Origin: Rhizobium herbae
GTDB lineage: Bacteria; Pseudomonadota; Alphaproteobacteria; Rhizobiales; Rhizobiaceae
Reading direction: 5' to 3'
Length of the DNA: 64,000 bases
NCBI RefSeq assembly: GCF_017873135.1
Contig: NZ_JAGGJV010000011.1
Span: forward strand, 1 to 64,000
The stretch's first letter is position 1, and the number at the start of each line of letters is the position of its first letter. This document shows, one piece after another, positions 1-8,494 of the stretch. Under the pieces are notes generated by a model. It was not told the DNA's origin, made no database searches, and saw only the letters and a list, made by a program, of their open reading frames with translations. The position numbers and the translations under genes were made by a program.

Positions 1-261
1 TCATGGTCAGGCAACACCAACAGCCTGCCTAGAACCTCAGATAATCATGCGAAACTCGCCGCGCACTCCCTCCCGCGAAGCGGGTTCGTGCATGAAGGCG
101 CAAAGCGGGAATAATTTCCGCTCTCGCCTGCTGACGAGTACGGGGCCGACGGTCCGTGCTAGACACCCGCCACGAAAAGCGGACATCAGAGGGTAATCCC
201 CTCGTTTTTAACGGGCTTCAAAAGTAGAATTTTCTCGGGCTTTATGATCGAGGAGATTTTG

Positions 262-336
262 ATGAAGACGAGCAGATTTAGCGAACCCCAAATCCTTGCC
301 ATCCTTCGCCAGGCGGAAGGCGGCGTGAACTGCTGA
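262..336 (+). pseudogene. IS3-family transposase OrfA, N-terminal remnant
   Basis: A 24-codon reading frame starting at the ATG at 262 reads MKTSRFSEPQILAILRQAE and then stops. This is the usual N-terminus of an IS3-group OrfA, the helix-turn-helix half of the transposase. A complete OrfA is about 90-130 residues, so more than three quarters is missing. No OrfB or terminal inverted repeat was seen nearby. It is the first of several fragments in the left 2.3 kb and marks past IS activity. Confidence 0.7.
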
Positions 337-393
337 CGCTGCTTTCAAAAGTAGCCAAGCTCGAAATATGACCCGATGTAATCACCGGAAGAA

Positions 394-530
394 ATGTTGG
401 AGTTGGGCAGGCGATTGCTGCAGGTCAATGCCAAGCTTCCTCACGGCCATTTCGGGCTGTGGGTGCGGGAGAAGTCCGGCATGACCAAAACCCGGTCCAG
501 TGGTATATGAAGCTCGCCAAAAAGGGCTGA
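394..530 (+). pseudogene. DUF3102-like protein fragment with frameshift
   Basis: From the ATG at 394 the frame reads MLELGRRLLQVNAKLPHGHF and continues to a W-V-R-E-K-S-G-M-T-K stretch. Near 490 it shifts: the next frame gives QWYMKLAKKG and a stop at 528. Together these resemble the DUF3102 core (long-helix region, HGxF, then a QxYM motif) of plasmid and phage proteins. Both ends are short of a full domain, and the internal frameshift makes it non-functional. The assignment comes from motif recall only. Confidence 0.5.
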
Positions 531-636
531 GGAGGCGCCAAATGTTCGGTCATCCAATTTAACCATTCTTTAATAAACGGATTGCACAACTCTAAATATG
601 TGCCATCCTTCCCCCTATAAAAAGGGGGGAATTCTT

Positions 637-885
637 ATGGCAAAAGTTTTTATCGATACCAATGAAATTGAATTCGACCTGAGCAGTTCGCGCTGCAGAG
701 GAGACGTCGAAAGAGCCTTCCACTCGATGCTGATTGAACTTTGTAAAAAAGGTTGGCATCCCGCCGCCGTGGCAATGGCATTGGCCGATACAGCAGAGGA
801 CTTCATTATGGAGTTGGCCGAGAAGCCGTCACGCAATATTCCATTTGGGTCACAGACCCCCACCAAGGGCACCAGGGCTCATTAA
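637..885 (+). CDS. small hypothetical protein (82 aa)
   Basis: The ATG at 637 has a purine-rich GGGGGG ribosome site about six bases upstream, so I prefer it to the earlier ATG at 598. The product begins MAKVFIDTNEIEFDL and has an amphipathic middle, AFHSMLIELCKKGWHPAAVAM, followed by an acidic helix. I see no signal peptide, membrane segment or known motif. It is the only ORF in the left 2.2 kb that is not visibly a broken piece of a known family. The neighbouring fragments make it possible that this too is a relic or has a replaced C-terminus. Confidence 0.4.
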   Translation: MAKVFIDTNEIEFDLSSSRCRGDVERAFHSMLIELCKKGWHPAAVAMALADTAEDFIMELAEKPSRNIPFGSQTPTKGTRAH

Positions 886-1020
886 TGTGAGATGCAAACA
901 CACTGCGGAGCACGAACTGAGCCACCTCGCCTATTCGTTCGGCGGGGTGGAGCGCTCGATGGCAGCCTATTACCTTGATACGAGTGGCTGCAGACAGCCC
1001 ATCCGGCACTTTCAACCCAC

Positions 1021-1167
1021 ATCGGCTTCGTGACCGGCGATACCCTGGGACCGGCCGCCGGACGATTTCTTGCCCGTGCTGGATGTCCGGTGATCGAAAA
1101 GCCGTTCATCCCAGAGGATATTAGCCGCCTCCTCGCCTCCCTGACGACAAGCGCTCCGAATCTGTAA
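1021..1167 (+). pseudogene. C-terminal fragment of a response-regulator receiver domain
   Basis: In the frame starting at 1021 the sequence reads IGFVTGDTLGPAAGRFLARA, then PVIEKPF and a short helix, ending at the TAA at 1165. VTGDTL followed some 20 residues later by a conserved K-P-F (cis-proline loop) is the beta4-to-beta5 half of a CheY-like receiver as found at the C-terminus of hybrid histidine kinases. The phosphoacceptor Asp half is absent and there is no start codon, so this is a leftover 3' end. Confidence 0.6.
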
Positions 1168-1368
1168 ACGCGGGTCGGAACACTGAAAAGATGCCGGCAC
1201 TGAAACAATTGAAACATTCGGGCCTGCGCCGCGAACTCTAACTGAAACATCGGCCTGCGATTGTCGCGCATCATCAGACAAAGCGCAGGAGATCGGCGAT
1301 GCAGGAAACCGAAATTATCATGCTGGAAACCAGCTTCGCCGAGGTGTCCAGCGTCCGAGACGATGGGC

Positions 1369-1491
1369 GACCGATACGCCAACCAGATCGGTCTTGACGC
1401 CGATTTCGTCCTTGAGTGTTTGCGACGCGGTTTTCACGGCATCGATCACCGATGCTGCAACCTGTTTTCCATTTACAACTACAGCCTTGAT
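1369..1491 (-). pseudogene. FolD N-terminal fragment
   Basis: On the minus strand codons from 1491 down to about 1369 read IKAVVVNGKQVAASVIDAV, a helix KTASQTLKDE and then KTDLVGVSV. This matches the N-terminus of bifunctional methylenetetrahydrofolate dehydrogenase/cyclohydrolase (IxGKxxA, a long helix, then L-x-V-x-x-V-G). The family continues with a GDDPAS-like loop; here it breaks into unrelated sequence. About 40 of some 290 residues remain. The plus-strand chimaeric ORF 1394-1810 runs antisense across it. Confidence 0.55.
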
Positions 1492-1513
1492 ATCAACCCA
1501 TGCGTTCCGACGC

Positions 1514-1810
1514 GTACGCCAGTCGGTCGGCATGGTCTTCCAGCAATTCAACCTGTTTCCGCATCTGACGGTGCTGGAGAACTGTACCCTGGCGCAAACG
1601 CTCGTGTCCCGCAAGCCTCAGCCCGAGTTCTTTTTCCTGGAGCGCTACATGCGGGCCTATTCCGCGGAATGGGCAGCGTTTGTCGACGCCGTCAATTCGG
1701 GGTCGGCATTGCCCGTCACGCTTGACGATGGCGTCAACGCGCTCGCCGTCGCCGAGGCTGCGACGCGCTCGGCCAAGTCTGGTCAGACTGTCAGTTTGGC
1801 AAGCATTTAA
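1514..1810 (+). pseudogene. chimaera: amino-acid ABC ATPase piece joined to an inositol-dehydrogenase C-terminus
   Basis: In one open frame, bases 1514-1597 encode VGMVFQQFNLFPHLTVLEN, the Q-loop segment of GlnQ/OccP-type amino-acid ABC ATPases. From about 1622 to the stop at 1810 the same frame encodes FFFLERYMRAY and DDGVNALAVAEAATRSAK, the tail of Gfo/Idh/MocA myo-inositol 2-dehydrogenases. The two families are unrelated, so the ORF (open from 1394, whose first part is antisense to FolD) is a recombination product. It lacks Walker A, Walker B and the Rossmann fold, so neither activity is possible. Confidence 0.65.
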
Positions 1811-2277
1811 TGGTTTGGGGTTGGCTCTTTGCGGGGGGCATACCATGACGTTCACACATGAGGGGCAGCCGCCAAAGTCCGTGGTGGGGTTTCACAATCT
1901 ACGGCACTTCGGTTGACGCGCCCGCTGGGGTTTCGATCGTATCGGGATCTTCGCCGTCTGTTTCAAGGAGAAGTAAAGCTACGTTTCGGGGCTAGAGCCT
2001 GATTCAGATGTGTGCATGAAGATCAAGATGGTAAAGTTCCATAAATATGCGTATGCCCCAGATTTCGTAATATCTTGATATGTCGCAATAATCTGATAGG
2101 TCGCGCCCGCATTGAGCAGGCTGTCGGAAAACTCAAACGCTTCAAGCGCGCCGCACCTTCAGACATCTGGCGATTTCCCCGGGATGGTTACGAGTGGTTG
2201 TGGAGGCACTGGAGATACAGTGCATCGGGGATTGCAGTGGTTTCCGGCAGCTATCAAGAATTAGGCAAAACGCGACA
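1811..2277. other. intergenic stretch with only an IS relic
   Basis: Apart from the IS5 transposase piece, I find no supported gene, terminator or repeat here. ORFs in this interval have neither recognisable motifs nor ribosome-binding sites. It separates the fragment field from the first transporter operon. Confidence 0.5.
2087..2158 (+). pseudogene. IS5-family transposase fragment
   Basis: The frame containing IGRARIEQAVGKLKRFKR matches the C-terminal DDE region of IS5/IS427-type transposases, where a conserved E sits in RxxIE and is followed by a basic helix. It then runs into unrelated sequence. No inverted repeats or target duplications were seen. About 25 codons survive. It lies just before the stop of the intact permease gene encoded on the opposite strand. 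Confidence 0.5.
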
Positions 2278-3309
2278 CTATGGAGTGAGGTCGTTGGTTG
2301 TAGCTGGTGTCTGATGTCGTGCTGAGCCTGACTTGTTGGGGACGCCCAGCGCAGCCGTGGCCCGTCTCCTCGCCCGGTAGAGGTTGAACTGCTGGTCGGC
2401 GAGAACCCCGGCCAGGATCACCGCTCCCATCACCGCGAAATTGAGCGAGGACGGGATGCCGAGCAGATTGACCAGGTTCTGCAACTCCTGAAGCAGGACC
2501 GCGCCCAGCACCACGCCGATGATCGAGCCTTCTCCACCCCGCAGCGAGAAGCCGCCGAGGACGGCTGCCGCGATGGCGTAGAGCTCGTAGAAATTGCCAT
2601 GCGACGACGGCTGCACCGATCGGGTGAACATGGCGAAATAGACCGCGGCAACAGCGGTCAGCGCGGCGCAGATCACATAGGCGGCGGTGATGACGAAACC
2701 GGTGCGGATGCCTGAATAGCGTGCCGCATCCTCATTCTTGCCGACCGCCTGCAAATGCCGGCCAAAGACGGAGCGATGCAGCACGAACCAGCAGATGACG
2801 CCGATGATGATCATGGCAAAGAAGGCGTGGGGCACGCCGAAGGAACGGCCGATCGTCAGCCATTCGAGCGTCGGATAGTTTGCGCCGAAGGGAAAGCCGG
2901 CCGTGGCTTCACCCGTATAGCCGCGCGCGACGCCGCGATAGATCAGCAGGCCGCACAGCGTCACCACGAAGGGCTGCATCCGCAGCCTGGTGATCAGCAG
3001 TCCATGCGCTAATCCAAGCAGCGTTCCGATGACCAGAATGACAAGAATTGCCACCGGCCACGGTACGCCGAACTTGCCCACCATATCGACGAAAAGAACC
3101 CCGAGCAGCGCAATCATCGAACCGACCGACAGGTCGATACCTCCGGTCATGATGACAAAACCCTGGCCGATGGCGAAGAGACCGAACAGACCGATCAGGT
3201 TGGCGGTGTTGCCCAGATTGATCGGCGAGAGGAAGAGCGGATTTTGCAGATAGACCACCGCTCCCACAAGGATGATCAGGACAGCCAGGCCGAGGTCTTT
3301 CTTGTGCAT
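2278..3309 (-). CDS. sugar ABC transporter permease (RbsC type)
   Basis: This 343-aa inner-membrane permease belongs to the branched-chain/ribose class (BPD_transp_2). It has about eight to ten hydrophobic segments, and the family signature GGIDLSVGS sits at residues 56-64. MQPFVVTLCGLL follows near residue 111. The ATG at 3309 is preceded by GGAAAGAG. Only 11 bases separate it from the upstream ATPase stop, so the two are co-transcribed and probably form one importer with the binding protein at 4965-5912. The substrate is most likely a pentose, hexose or sugar alcohol, which the sequence cannot specify. The C-terminal 30 residues are polar and may be lineage-specific. Confidence 0.9.
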   Translation of the reverse strand: MHKKDLGLAVLIILVGAVVYLQNPLFLSPINLGNTANLIGLFGLFAIGQGFVIMTGGIDLSVGSMIALLGVLFVDMVGKFGVPWPVAILVILVIGTLLGLAHGLLITRLRMQPFVVTLCGLLIYRGVARGYTGEATAGFPFGANYPTLEWLTIGRSFGVPHAFFAMIIIGVICWFVLHRSVFGRHLQAVGKNEDAARYSGIRTGFVITAAYVICAALTAVAAVYFAMFTRSVQPSSHGNFYELYAIAAAVLGGFSLRGGEGSIIGVVLGAVLLQELQNLVNLLGIPSSLNFAVMGAVILAGVLADQQFNLYRARRRATAALGVPNKSGSARHQTPATTNDLTP

Positions 3310-3320
3310 TGGTCTCTTTC

Positions 3321-4835
3321 CTAGTTTGCGCCGACGGCCAGTTTGAGCACGTTGTGCTCGGAGAACTCGGGCCGTGACAGCGATCCGGCGATTTCGCCTT
3401 CCCGCAGCACGACGATGCGGTCCGACACGCCGATGACTTCTTCCATGTCACTGGAGATCATCATCACCCCGACGCCTGCATCCGCCAGAGCGCGCATCAG
3501 CCGGTAAATCTCGACCTTGGAGGCGACGTCGATGCCGCGGGTGGGTTCGTCGAAGATGATCAATGCGGGCCGCATTGACAACCATTTGCCGAGAACCACC
3601 TTTTGCTGATTGCCACCGGAAAGCTCGGCGGCGTTGCGCATGACATCGGTGGTTCTGATGCCAAGTTTGGCGCGCTGGTCTTCGGCGCGCGCCTTGACGA
3701 GTCTCCTTGAGACGAAGCCGCCGGACGACATCGAGCCGAGATCGGCGAGGCATATGTTCTCGCAGACAGGGCTTTCCAAGACGAGGCCGGTTCGCTTGCG
3801 ATCCTCGGGCACCAGATAGACACCGGCATCGATGGCGTCACGCGGACAGGCTGCCCGAAACGGCTTGCCCGCCAGCATAATCTCGCCCTCAAGAATCGCG
3901 TCTATGCCGAAAATGGCCTCGGCCAGTTCCGTCCGTCCAGCACCGACCAGCCCGGCCACGCCCAGGATTTCGCCGTCATGGACATCGAATTCGACCAAGG
4001 CCCGTGGCTTGGCGCGGGTTCTGACCGCCTTCAAGGACAGGATCGGCTCGCCGGGGGCACGGGCCGGCGGCGCATAGAGGGAATTGAGGTCGCGCCCGAT
4101 CATCATGCGGATCATGGCGTCATGGTTTATCTCGCCCTTGCCAAGTTCGCCGGCTGCCTTGCCATCACGGAGTACGAAAACCCGATCGGCGCATTCCGCA
4201 ATCTCGCTCAGGCGATGCGATATATAGATGACGGCGATACCCTTGGCCTTGAGGCCGGCAATGACGGTCATCAGCGTTTTCGTTTCCGAAAGGGTGAGTG
4301 ACGACGTTGGTTCATCCATGATGATGAGACGTGCCTGGATGGAGAGCGCTTTGGCGATTTCAAGCAATTGTCGTTCGGCGAGCGACAGATCAGCGACCGG
4401 CGTATCAGGCCTGAAGCTGGCCCCGACGCGGCGCAGAAGCGGTTCGGCTGCGGCACGCATCGCCTTCACATCCAGCAACCTGAGGAAGCCGGCGCGCTTT
4501 TCGCGACCTAGGAACATGTTGGCTGCCACATCGAGATTGTCGAAGACGTTGAGTTCCTGATGCACGAAGGCGATCCCGACGGACTGGGATTCGGTCACCG
4601 AAAACCGGTCGTATCGCACCTCATCAATGAGGATATGGCCTGAACTGGGCTGGATGACGCCACCCAGGATCTTCATCAGCGTGGACTTGCCGGCGCCGTT
4701 TTCTCCGATCAATGCCAGCACTTCGCCAGACATTACCGCCATGGACACATTGGAGAGTGCCACCACGCCGGTATAGGCCTTTGAAATGTTCTCAAGCGCC
4801 AACAGGGTGCGTTTCTGATCCTCTTTGGGCATCAT
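3321..4835 (-). CDS. sugar ABC transporter ATPase, tandem NBDs (RbsA/MglA type)
   Basis: This 504-aa cytoplasmic ATPase carries two nucleotide-binding domains, as in RbsA, AraG and XylG. NBD1 has Walker A GENGAGKST (residues 44-52), a degenerate signature LSLAERQ (150-156) and Walker B IIMDEPT (171-177). NBD2 has the usual degenerate Walker A GLVGAGRTE (295-303), LSGGNQQK (405-412) and IFDEPTRG (427-434). I take the ATG pair at 4835/4832 as the start, because the longer frame from 4910 adds an atypical Arg/Cys-rich stretch. A hairpin lies between it and the preceding binding-protein gene. Confidence 0.88.
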   Translation of the reverse strand: MMPKEDQKRTLLALENISKAYTGVVALSNVSMAVMSGEVLALIGENGAGKSTLMKILGGVIQPSSGHILIDEVRYDRFSVTESQSVGIAFVHQELNVFDNLDVAANMFLGREKRAGFLRLLDVKAMRAAAEPLLRRVGASFRPDTPVADLSLAERQLLEIAKALSIQARLIIMDEPTSSLTLSETKTLMTVIAGLKAKGIAVIYISHRLSEIAECADRVFVLRDGKAAGELGKGEINHDAMIRMMIGRDLNSLYAPPARAPGEPILSLKAVRTRAKPRALVEFDVHDGEILGVAGLVGAGRTELAEAIFGIDAILEGEIMLAGKPFRAACPRDAIDAGVYLVPEDRKRTGLVLESPVCENICLADLGSMSSGGFVSRRLVKARAEDQRAKLGIRTTDVMRNAAELSGGNQQKVVLGKWLSMRPALIIFDEPTRGIDVASKVEIYRLMRALADAGVGVMMISSDMEEVIGVSDRIVVLREGEIAGSLSRPEFSEHNVLKLAVGAN

Positions 4836-4912
4836 AGGTGTTGGCCATCTGATCTTGCCGCAACAGCGATACGTTGACGTTGGGCGATTGTTGCAAAGCG
4901 ACAAGCGCACAC

Positions 4913-4932
4913 CGGGCCGGGCAGATGGCCCG
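4913..4932 (-). promoter_or_regulatory. intercistronic hairpin after a binding-protein gene
   Basis: CGGGCC (4913-4918) and GGCCCG (4927-4932) are perfect inverted repeats in the 129-base gap between the binding-protein stop and the ATPase start. There is no following T-run on the minus strand, so it is more likely an RNA-stabilising or partial-attenuation hairpin than a full terminator. Such elements commonly let binding proteins accumulate above the membrane components. Confidence 0.5.
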
Positions 4933-4964
4933 AGCCCGATGCGGCCGCGTTGACCGAGAGGAGT

Positions 4965-5912
4965 TTACCCGCCAATGCGCTCCTTGAGTTCCTTCTCGAA
5001 GGCATCGACATTGGCCTTATCGATGACTTTGGTCGGAACAATGATGAGGCCATCCGCCGGAACACCCGACTTGTCGCCTTCAAGGTATTTCGCCATCAGG
5101 TGCATGCCTTGGTAACCCCACTGGTAGGGATCCTGCACGACGGTGCCGGCAAAGCTGCCTTCGCGCACCGCGCCAAGCGTGATCGGATCTTCGTCAAAGG
5201 CGATGACCTTGATCGCGCCGAGCTTGCCTGCAGCCTGAAGGGCCTCGTAAATCTTTGGCGGGTTGTAGGAATAAAACCCGACCATGCAGGTGATGTCCGG
5301 ATTCGCGGCAAGCACATCATCGACGTTTGACCGCGCACGGGCGAAATCAACGTCGTCGCCGCGCACGTCGACAAGCTCGATACCCGAACCTTCCACCGCC
5401 TTACGGAACCCGGCGATCCGCTCAACGGCGTTGTCGGCGCCCAGGAACCCGACGAAGCCCATGCACTTTCCACCGTCAGGCATCGCCGCAACGGCGATTT
5501 CGCCAGCTTGTACGCCTGCCAGGGTGTTGGAAGAGCCGAGGTAGGCGATGCGCTTGCTGGCAGGCGCGTCGCTGTCGGTGGTGAACAGCGGCACCTGTCC
5601 TGCAATACGATTGAAAGCATCGATGGAGTTCTTCGGGTCGGCCGACGAGATCATGATGGCATCGGTGCCTGCGGCGACAAGGTCATCCATCAGGGCGTTC
5701 TGCAGGGCGGCTGTTCCCTGAGCCGGGTAGCGGAATTGCAGTTCATAGCCCGGCAGCTCACCCTGGGCTTTGTTTACGCCGGCTTCGGCGAGTTTCCAGA
5801 AATCTGAAGCGGCATTCACGACGAAGGCCAACTGGGGTTTGTCCTGCGCGGCAACAGGGCCGGCCAGACCGGCAGCCACTATGGCGATGGAGACAGCAAA
5901 GTTCAGTTTCAT
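4965..5912 (-). CDS. periplasmic sugar-binding protein (Peripla_BP_4)
   Basis: This 315-aa protein has a clear Sec signal peptide (hydrophobic residues 4-20, probable cleavage after A22 in VAAQD). The mature part has the two-lobed ribose-binding pattern: AFVVNAASDFWKLAEAGV near the start, DLVAAGTDAIMISSADP, and later a hinge segment with VIAFDEDPITLGA. It should deliver the solute to the permease and ATPase encoded downstream on the same strand. The ribosome site AAGGGAGGA precedes the ATG at 5912. An 8-bp-arm palindrome lies just upstream. Confidence 0.9.
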   Translation of the reverse strand: MKLNFAVSIAIVAAGLAGPVAAQDKPQLAFVVNAASDFWKLAEAGVNKAQGELPGYELQFRYPAQGTAALQNALMDDLVAAGTDAIMISSADPKNSIDAFNRIAGQVPLFTTDSDAPASKRIAYLGSSNTLAGVQAGEIAVAAMPDGGKCMGFVGFLGADNAVERIAGFRKAVEGSGIELVDVRGDDVDFARARSNVDDVLAANPDITCMVGFYSYNPPKIYEALQAAGKLGAIKVIAFDEDPITLGAVREGSFAGTVVQDPYQWGYQGMHLMAKYLEGDKSGVPADGLIIVPTKVIDKANVDAFEKELKERIGG

Positions 5913-5932
5913 TGTTCGTCCTCCCTTTTTGA

Positions 5933-5954
5933 GAGCATGGTCACGGCCATGCTC
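5933..5954. promoter_or_regulatory. perfect palindrome upstream of the binding-protein gene
   Basis: GAGCATGG (5933-5940) and CCATGCTC (5947-5954) form perfect 8-bp arms around a 6-base centre, 20 bases before the binding-protein ATG at 5912. The position fits either an operator or a 5'-UTR hairpin. A looser inverted repeat, TTGCTG (5960-5965) and CAGCAA (5975-5980), lies immediately upstream and resembles the half-sites of the LacI-type operators at 8336 and 11531, but with wider spacing. Confidence 0.4.
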
Positions 5955-6076
5955 CAGCGTTGCTGAATGCCCTGCAGCAATGCGTTTGCCTGAGGGCGGT
6001 CGATATCCTTTGCTTCGGGCGTCGCCCGGACGGCCGCATGCGGATCGCCCGGTGCCGGCGTCGGATATTGCTTGCC

Positions 6077-7051
6077 TTACCCCGGGTACCAGACGAGGCG
6101 CGGATCATCGGGTGCCCGGACATAGAACCAGGCTTGCTCGATCAGGAGTTTGAGGTCGACGGCCGGACGCCAGCCGAGCCGCATGCGTGCCTTTGTGTTG
6201 TCGAGCCAGTTGCTGTGATAGGGCGTCGAAATCTCCACGACCGGCAGACCGTGCGTGGCGCTCAGCTGGGCCGCGACGCTGGCATAGTCCACCGGGATAT
6301 CCATGGCGACGTTGAAAAGTTCGCCACTGGCGGCGGGATTGTCGAGTGCCAGGAGAATCGCGCTGACAAGATCGCTGACGTGGACGAAATTGCGTTTGAG
6401 CGAAGCGCCCGTCGCATCGCGGAGCAACGGGACTGCGTCGGCGTTTGCGTGGCGGGCAATTTCCTCCTCCGTCAGGAATTCGCGCCAGGCCGGTCCGCCG
6501 AACTGATCGCGAAAGCTCAGCACATACCTGAGATCGTCCTTCTCCATGATCCAGGGCGCCCGCAGGCAGCAGGCGTTGATGCCGTACTGAATCCGGTATT
6601 GCTCGAGCATGACTTCCTCGATCACCTTGGTGAGCGCGTAGCAGCCGGGGTAGGCGCGCAGCGGCGAACTCTCGGTAATCGGAGCATCGTATCGATGGAA
6701 AATGTGGCCCACCGAACAGTCCCCGCCGATCAGGACAAACTGCCTTGCCGTCTTCGAACTTCGGAAGGCTTCAAGCAGGTTGAACATGCCCTTGATGCCG
6801 ACGTCGATCGCCAGATCGGGCGATTCCTTGACCGCAGCCATGTGCAGCACATGGGTCACGTCATCCATAGCAGCATGGACTGCGTCCGAATCCGACAAGG
6901 AACCGCGCACGATCTCGACAGCTGCATGATCAATGATGCGGTTGTTGCAAAGCGCGCGCAGCGACCAGCCGGAGAACTTTTCGGCGGCCAGATATTCCGG
7001 CAGGAAATTGCCTCCCACCTTTCCCGTTAGTCCAGTGACCAAAAGTTTCAA
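6077..7051 (-). CDS. NAD-dependent epimerase/dehydratase (extended SDR)
   Basis: The product is an extended short-chain dehydrogenase of about 324 aa. The N-terminal Rossmann motif GLTGKVG is at residues 7-13, HMAAV follows the fourth strand, and the active-site YxxxK appears as Y138-ALT-K142. I prefer the TTG at 7051, which has AGGGGAAG at good spacing, over the ATG at 7129 that lacks a ribosome site and adds 26 atypical residues. It is encoded between two binding-protein genes on the same strand, so it probably acts on the imported sugar (uronate dehydrogenase- or epimerase-like). The exact reaction is not determined by the sequence. Confidence 0.8.
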   Translation of the reverse strand: MKLLVTGLTGKVGGNFLPEYLAAEKFSGWSLRALCNNRIIDHAAVEIVRGSLSDSDAVHAAMDDVTHVLHMAAVKESPDLAIDVGIKGMFNLLEAFRSSKTARQFVLIGGDCSVGHIFHRYDAPITESSPLRAYPGCYALTKVIEEVMLEQYRIQYGINACCLRAPWIMEKDDLRYVLSFRDQFGGPAWREFLTEEEIARHANADAVPLLRDATGASLKRNFVHVSDLVSAILLALDNPAASGELFNVAMDIPVDYASVAAQLSATHGLPVVEISTPYHSNWLDNTKARMRLGWRPAVDLKLLIEQAWFYVRAPDDPRLVWYPG

Positions 7052-7123
7052 TTTGCTTCCCCTACGCTCCACAGGCACTTTCAAATCGAGGGTATAGGCG
7101 TAGCCCTTGCAGGCAGCCGAGAG

Positions 7124-7149
7124 CGTCATGGCGCCGGAACGCCATGACG
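7124..7149 (-). promoter_or_regulatory. strong hairpin just after a binding-protein gene
   Basis: CGTCATGGCG (7124-7133) and CGCCATGACG (7140-7149) are perfect 10-bp arms with a 6-base loop. They start about 20 bases beyond the stop of the binding-protein gene and before the epimerase. No T-run follows on the minus strand, which favours a 3'-end stabiliser with read-through over a simple terminator. Confidence 0.6.
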
Positions 7150-7168
7150 GGATTGCTTCGAAATCACC

Positions 7169-8158
7169 TTATTTGGGTGCACAGAAGCCCGGCTCTTCGC
7201 GCGTGCAGACATCCAGCCCGGTGTAGATCGTGTCTTCGACTTTCTCACCCTTGATCAGCTGGATCATAACGTCCGGTGAACGTTGCCCCATTTCGAAGGG
7301 GCGCTGGCCCACCTGGGCGTGGCTGCGTCCTTCATTGAAAGCCTGCACCTGTGGTGGAAGGGTATCGCCAGCCACAATGATCAGATCATTGCTTTTCAGG
7401 CGGTCCATGACCTGATCGGTGACCTGGGCATAGGCTTGCGGCGCGAATTGTGCCCAGCCGCCAATCAAAATGAAGGCGTCGAGGTCCGGCTTAGATGTGA
7501 AGACATCGGCCATCTGCTGATTGGCAAGGTCGATCTGGTCATTGGTAAAGACCGGGCAACCTTCGATTTCACTCCAGCCGCTTTGCCCTGTCAGGCGGTC
7601 GATGCCCTTGGTACCGGCGATGGTATCGCGGAATCCGGCTGCGCGAGCATTGATATTGTCGGCAGCCACGTTGCCCAACTGGAGGCAAACCGTACCGCCC
7701 TTCGGCTTCAGCCGTGTGGCCTGTTCAGCCATCTTCACGCCCATCAGGTAATTGTCGGTTCCCAGATAGGCCGAGCGCAGCGCGCGGTCTCCCTCCGAGA
7801 GATCCGCATCGACCGTCATAACCGGCATCTTCGGTGCAATTTCCTTAAGGCGGTTGGCCATGGCCGCGGCGTTGGATGGCGAAATGGCGATCGCGGCCAC
7901 GCCTTTGGCGATAAGGTCATCGACAAGCTGCACCTGGCCGGCTTCGTCGGCGCTCGATGCCGGGCCGGTGTACAGGCACTCATATTCCGAATCGGGATTG
8001 TTCTTCGCCCAGTCCTGGCAGCCCAGGTTAATCTGCTCGAAGAACGGGTTGTCCAGTCCCTTGACGACGATGGCCAAGGTCTTCTTGTCCTGCGCCTCTG
8101 CTGCGCCGGCCGCTAGGGCAACAAGGGCAGCGGCCGCGATATGATTTACGTACCTCAA
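7169..8158 (-). CDS. periplasmic sugar-binding protein (Peripla_BP_4)
   Basis: This is a 329-aa secreted solute-binding protein. The signal peptide spans residues 1-22 (AAALVALAAG core, cleavage near AEA-QD). KTLAIVVKGLDNPFFEQIN opens the mature domain, followed by LIAKGVAAIAISPSNAAAM and the second-lobe strand DLIIVAGDTLPPQ. Four cysteines in the mature part could form disulphides. Translation appears to start at a TTG (8158) with GGAGGAG nine bases upstream. It is divergent from the ATPase-permease pair at 8495-10263 and is its likely partner. A promoter with an internal operator lies upstream. Confidence 0.9.
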   Translation of the reverse strand: MRYVNHIAAAALVALAAGAAEAQDKKTLAIVVKGLDNPFFEQINLGCQDWAKNNPDSEYECLYTGPASSADEAGQVQLVDDLIAKGVAAIAISPSNAAAMANRLKEIAPKMPVMTVDADLSEGDRALRSAYLGTDNYLMGVKMAEQATRLKPKGGTVCLQLGNVAADNINARAAGFRDTIAGTKGIDRLTGQSGWSEIEGCPVFTNDQIDLANQQMADVFTSKPDLDAFILIGGWAQFAPQAYAQVTDQVMDRLKSNDLIIVAGDTLPPQVQAFNEGRSHAQVGQRPFEMGQRSPDVMIQLIKGEKVEDTIYTGLDVCTREEPGFCAPK

Positions 8159-8325
8159 TGCAGTGCACTCCTCCGTTTGGGGTTATCCGGCCGAGCAGGC
8201 ATAGCTTTGCCCAAGCGCTCGCCAGAACCGTCTGCCGCCCTGTTCCTCCCATTGCGGCACACATGCGAGGCGCGAACCGAAGTCAGTTCGAGCCAATATT
8301 GATGATCATTCTAGTTGCAGAGGTG

Positions 8326-8355
8326 ATCATATTATGTGCTAATAACAGCACTCAA
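8326..8355 (-). promoter_or_regulatory. sigma70-like promoter for the minus-strand operon, with operator
   Basis: Read on the minus strand: -35 TTGAGT (8355-8350), an 18-base spacer, and -10 TATGAT (8331-8326). The palindrome GTGCTAATAACAGCAC (8336-8351) fills the spacer and touches the -35, so a bound repressor would block polymerase. Its half-site (GCTAAT/ATTAGC) is shared with the site at 11531-11546. It also lies in the divergent control region of the plus-strand operon starting at 8495. Confidence 0.55.
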
Positions 8356-8494
8356 TTAGCGAGGCCGTCAAGCAGGAATTTCGTCGAAGTTGCGGACCGG
8401 GGAGGGACGCAGCACGGCTACAGGTTGCGGCCATGGCGCGATGCTTCGCTACCGCGGCCGATTCGAAGCGGCGGGCGGACAGAAAGGGAGGAAC

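Noticed and set aside
5960..7030. 356-codon plus-strand ORF opposite the epimerase gene
   Set aside because: It is antisense to a clear SDR gene and its translation is rich in Arg, His and Gly without motifs; it is typical of shadow frames in GC-rich DNA.
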